DNA of 64,000 bases from Lunularia cruciata (taxonomy: Eukaryota > Streptophyta > Marchantiopsida > Lunulariales > Lunulariaceae). Every line of letters begins with the position of its first letter. The stretch's first letter is position 1. Under the pieces are notes generated by a model. It did no database searches, had not been told where the DNA came from, and saw nothing but the letters and a program-made list of their open reading frames with translations. The stretch is taken from positions 7,750,001 through 7,814,000 of the forward strand of contig OX419757.1 of NCBI GenBank assembly GCA_948567375.1, written 5' to 3'. The position numbers and the translations under genes were made by a program. Below are positions 60,501 to 64,000 of this stretch, piece after piece.

Positions 60501-60732
60501 TGATTTGAAGCACTATGACCACGGATTTCTACACATGATCCTTCGAGTTGCAAAATGAGGCGCCATACGATGCAATCAAGACTCATGACCCAACTCATCG
60601 TATTCAATTTGCCCTACGAAGCACAAGACTTCATTCCGGACAAGATTCAAGATAAACAATCCACAAGACCTGCCAAACAAAACCAATTTGGTTATGGTAT
60701 GAATCCGTTTCATCCTAGATTGTTAGGCTTAA
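57547..60732. other. intergenic DNA
   Basis: Open frames up to 109 codons (57815-58144 minus, 58650-58949 plus) carry no motif I can identify. Nothing is annotated. Confidence 0.35.
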
Positions 60733-60812
60733 GAAACTAATTTATATTGAGAAAGCTTTGCTTGGAGACACAGCGACATGGTTACGAATGGTATCTGCTG
60801 AAGATCGTGACG
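60733..60812 (+). pseudogene. possible retrotransposon gag fragment
   Basis: The plus strand reads 'IEKALLGDTATWLRMVSA', which resembles the A-x2-L-x-G-x-A-x-x-W pattern of Ty3-type gag proteins. It is short, with stops around it, so chance similarity cannot be excluded. Confidence 0.2.
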
Positions 60813-63134
60813 GTATGAATCAATATATTTTCAACAACGAATCTCAGAATTCTCATACGGATGACAGAATCTCTACTTGACTCCTTTCCATCCACTGGCA
60901 GATTATCTATTATCTCTTGTTTTATCAATATTATTAAATTACCATTAACCTTCAATAATTAGTAGAATAATTTGTTTTTATTATAATTTTATGCGTTTTA
61001 TTTTCGATTTTAATAAACAAGATTTTAAGGATAATAAATTTAATGGAGGGCAAAATCTAGGCTTATTCAAACTCTCGAGGCTTACCATTGCACATGTTAC
61101 GTCATTTCATCTCATTTATAATAAGAATCAAATTTATGTATATTTAATGTTTAAGTGATATAACTTGATTTTAATATTTTTAATATAATATCTTGACCTA
61201 AAATAAATATTTTGTACTCCTTGAAAAAAAATGAAATAATTATAAATTTAGAATTATTATAAATACTTTTTGGATGAAAAATATTATAACTAATAAACGT
61301 TCAAGTCAAGTTTATCTTTACTTTGAACTTATTATGTGTCACCATATATCATTCAAAGTGTAGAAGAGTCTTTTAAATAAATTCATATTTAAAAGAAACA
61401 TCCTTTGTTTATATCACAGCATTTTTATACAGCTTATAATCTATTTTTCAGTCCAAATCATAACGTTGAATACTTGTACGTGCAAGATGATTTCTTATTC
61501 TAACAAATTAGCTTGATAGGTAGTATCCACAATAGTTCATATATTATCTCCAAGAACAATGAGTAAATTGCTCTCTTTCACTATGCATCATCATTTAAGT
61601 ATTATTCATTAAAAAATTTCTTGCAAATAAGTATCTAGGGCTCTAGGTAACATCACATAGGCATATAATGGGATTGAATTTTATGATTTAGGTTTTCAAA
61701 AAGCACTTGTTGTAGTAAATATTATAAATCTTAAAGAAATTAATACTAAATTTTTTATGTAATTCATATATGTTATATAAATCATAAAATGGAATACTTA
61801 TTTGTTTTAAATTTCCGATTTTAAAATTGGTATATCCTAGATCAGACTTTTTATACAATTGACCAAATTTTGGGTAACTGTCAAAATAGATAATTAAAGA
61901 AAGTTTGGACAAGTCAATGATTTACTAAAAAGTCAATAAAATTTTAGCTGAATGGCTAATTAACTTCTACTATCTAAGATGATTTTGGATATAGAACAAG
62001 TAGCATTCTTCATACATTAGTCTCTTGATAATATCTTGCTTTTGAGATCAAAAAACACCAAAAACTACAATGATAGCAGGTTACAAGGCCTCATATTGTA
62101 AATATTTCCATTAATTATATAATAATAATAAGATTTAGAGAAGACTGAGATACATTTTCTAATAAGAAGATAATTAAATAAATTATAAGTTAATTTAAAT
62201 TTATTAATAAATTAAATTTGCTGGTGAATCTAGGTATTTTAGATGTCAATGACCTGTTGTGCTAAAGAATTATAAGTGACTCTTCATTGAATCCCGTGCA
62301 CATAAAATGTATTATAATATGTTTCAAGCTTATAATAAAAATTGATTGTAAGTCTATATTTCTACGGTAAACCTTGCAGTAGTCTTGAAATTGATACGTA
62401 AAATGTTATCTGGATAAAAACTCAACTCCAGTCAAACATAAACTTGATATTCATAAACAATCTCAAGTTTGGAAGTAAGATATGATTGATTTGTTTCTTC
62501 TCTTCTAAAAAGTTCTATATATGAATTTATGATTATAGGACATGATGATTAGACAACTTTTGCCAACATAATAGACTTCATTTGATGCAGTGCTATATTG
62601 GTACATTCAATATACCATTTTTTATTTTTATTTATTAATACTGATTTTTACTTCTATATACAGTTGGACCCGAATAAGTGAGCGGTCTTGGGATCCAACT
62701 TTCTGCTCAGTTGTCCACGGTGTCTATTAGGGATGACTATAGATAAGTGGTAAGAATTCAAATAAGTTTCTCCTTGTTTTATAGATAAACGTCCCATATT
62801 AGCCATATTTCATACTGATGGAAACTCTATGTAAAGATCTCGTTCGAATATTTTAAGCGATCCTTTGCTCAATTGTTACTATGCATATACTTTCCCATAT
62901 ATCTAATGTGACACTGTTAATAAACATCCATTAAAAAGTTGACTTAAACTCTAAAAGAATACAAGTAGTATTTCAACTTCTTTAAGTTATTGAGAATCAA
63001 ATATCAACATCCCTCACTTTTTCAAACTAGGTAATAGATATGTAACACAATCTCATTTTCCTAAAAGTACATCATTTTGACAAAATTCAAGAGGTTAAAA
63101 ATATAGGCCGGGAAAAGGGATTCTACGATCCAAC
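60813..63134. other. very AT-rich intergenic DNA
   Basis: Extreme A+T content with poly-A and poly-T runs and no open frames beyond about 75 codons. No repeat unit is obvious by eye. It could be old transposon or matrix-type DNA. Confidence 0.5.
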
Positions 63135-63181
63135 GGTGCAGAAGCTTGGAGGAATATTAATTCCTCCAAGCAATCTACACC
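63135..63181. repeat. hairpin with about 21-bp arms
   Basis: CTTGGAGGAAT (63145-63155) pairs perfectly with ATTCCTCCAAG (63160-63170) across a 4-base loop. The stem extends outward with mismatches (GGTGCAGA against TCTACACC), giving about 21 bp per arm. Possible small foldback element or small-RNA-like hairpin. Confidence 0.65.
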
Positions 63182-64000
63182 GCACACCCAACCCCCTTTA
63201 CTTTCAACAGTATCCCTATTTCAAAAAGTCTTATAATATGTATGAGAAGGAGACAAGGGAATGAATTATATCCCGGTTTTTGTTCTACATATTAATGAGC
63301 ATGGTTCATAGATTTCTTGCTTCCATGGAAGCGAGCAAGATCTAGTATGGCATCAGTACTGACAGCAAGGATCTGCAATGTAAACTGAAGAGCAGCGCAG
63401 TAGAGTGGACATAGATGAACACTTATGAATCTCTCGAATTAGTAAATGATTAATCTAAGATGACTTTAACAAGTATTGTTAGAAACATATAATAATCTCG
63501 CCAGAACAGTTTGCCTCGCAAGTTTTTTCACTCTCCTCCAAGGTTTGGAACTTTAGTCTGGTCATTAATACCATGTCATGTGGCATGGGTACCCAACTAA
63601 TAGTATTCATAATAGAGGGTTTTAATTGGGTTTTATGGGTACTCTAAAAATCTAATTAAGGTTGGGTGATTTCCATTGAAACTTTGATGAGATTGATCAA
63701 AGATGTTTTCTAAGGTTTTATGGGGTCTTGATCTGTAATAGTAAGTTTCAACTTTTTAGTTATTTGAAATCGATATTTCTTGGAACTGGAGTTGAGATAT
63801 TTTCCTCGAGGTTTATAAGACACTTCATAAACATGTTCAATTATTCCTTGCAACCACTTACAACCCTTACAAATACTTCTACAAAATTGGCTACCCTTCC
63901 TCTCATCGTCATTGACAACCCAATACAAAATACAATACACATCATTGAAACCCCCCAATGTGACATCATATCTCATCTCCTCTCGACGAGCATATCTCAT
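63182..64000. other. intergenic DNA to the window end
   Basis: A minus-strand frame (63710-64000) is open to the edge and could continue outside, but it shows no recognisable motif. Confidence 0.3.

Noticed and set aside
1-64000. CRISPR arrays, rRNA genes, bacterial operons or viral genes
   Set aside because: No regular spacer arrays, no rRNA-like conserved blocks and no prokaryote-type gene order were seen; coding sequence is spliced throughout.

Overview
The window looks like nuclear DNA of a land plant. Three spliced genes with GT..AG introns of roughly 70-1000 bp encode conserved plant proteins: an EFR3-type plasma-membrane scaffold, a WDR55-type WD40 protein and anaphase-promoting complex subunit 2. 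Compact introns and decayed chromovirus-type Ty3 elements would suit a bryophyte or another seed-free plant, but the species cannot be fixed from sequence alone.

Layout. 1-17.4 kb is AT-rich, gene-poor and full of decayed repeats. It holds two related Ty3/chromovirus remnants with recognisable LTR pieces (1-3.3 kb), several local tandem duplications, a degenerate minisatellite (11.2-11.5 kb) and a long hairpin at 9.2 kb. 19.23-27.70 kb (minus) is the EFR3-like gene, resolved into 18 exons and 1022 codons. 28-41.6 kb is intergenic. It carries a decayed reverse-transcriptase C-terminal region, minisatellite and tandem repeats, and most copies of a short (about 90-105 bp) dispersed element with two small hairpins. 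41.66-45.88 kb (minus) is the WDR55-like gene (15 exons, 371 codons). It lies head-to-head with APC2 (47.61-54.07 kb, plus, 16 exons, about 985 codons). 54-60.8 kb is intergenic with three 5'-shortened copies of the short element. 60.8-63.1 kb is very AT-rich, followed by a hairpin at 63.1 kb and featureless DNA to the end.

How the genes relate. They are housekeeping genes of separate pathways: phosphoinositide scaffold at the plasma membrane, nuclear/nucleolar WD40 factor, and cell-cycle ubiquitin ligase. They form no operon or cluster. WDR55 and APC2 diverge from a shared 1.7-kb spacer and might share regulatory DNA.

The most interesting signal is the short dispersed element. It occurs at least twelve times, in both orientations, only between 28 and 58 kb. 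Several copies begin at the same base next to short direct repeats that look like target-site duplications, and two copies have exactly 105 bp between those repeats. I do not recognise the family. It behaves like a very small non-autonomous retroposon.
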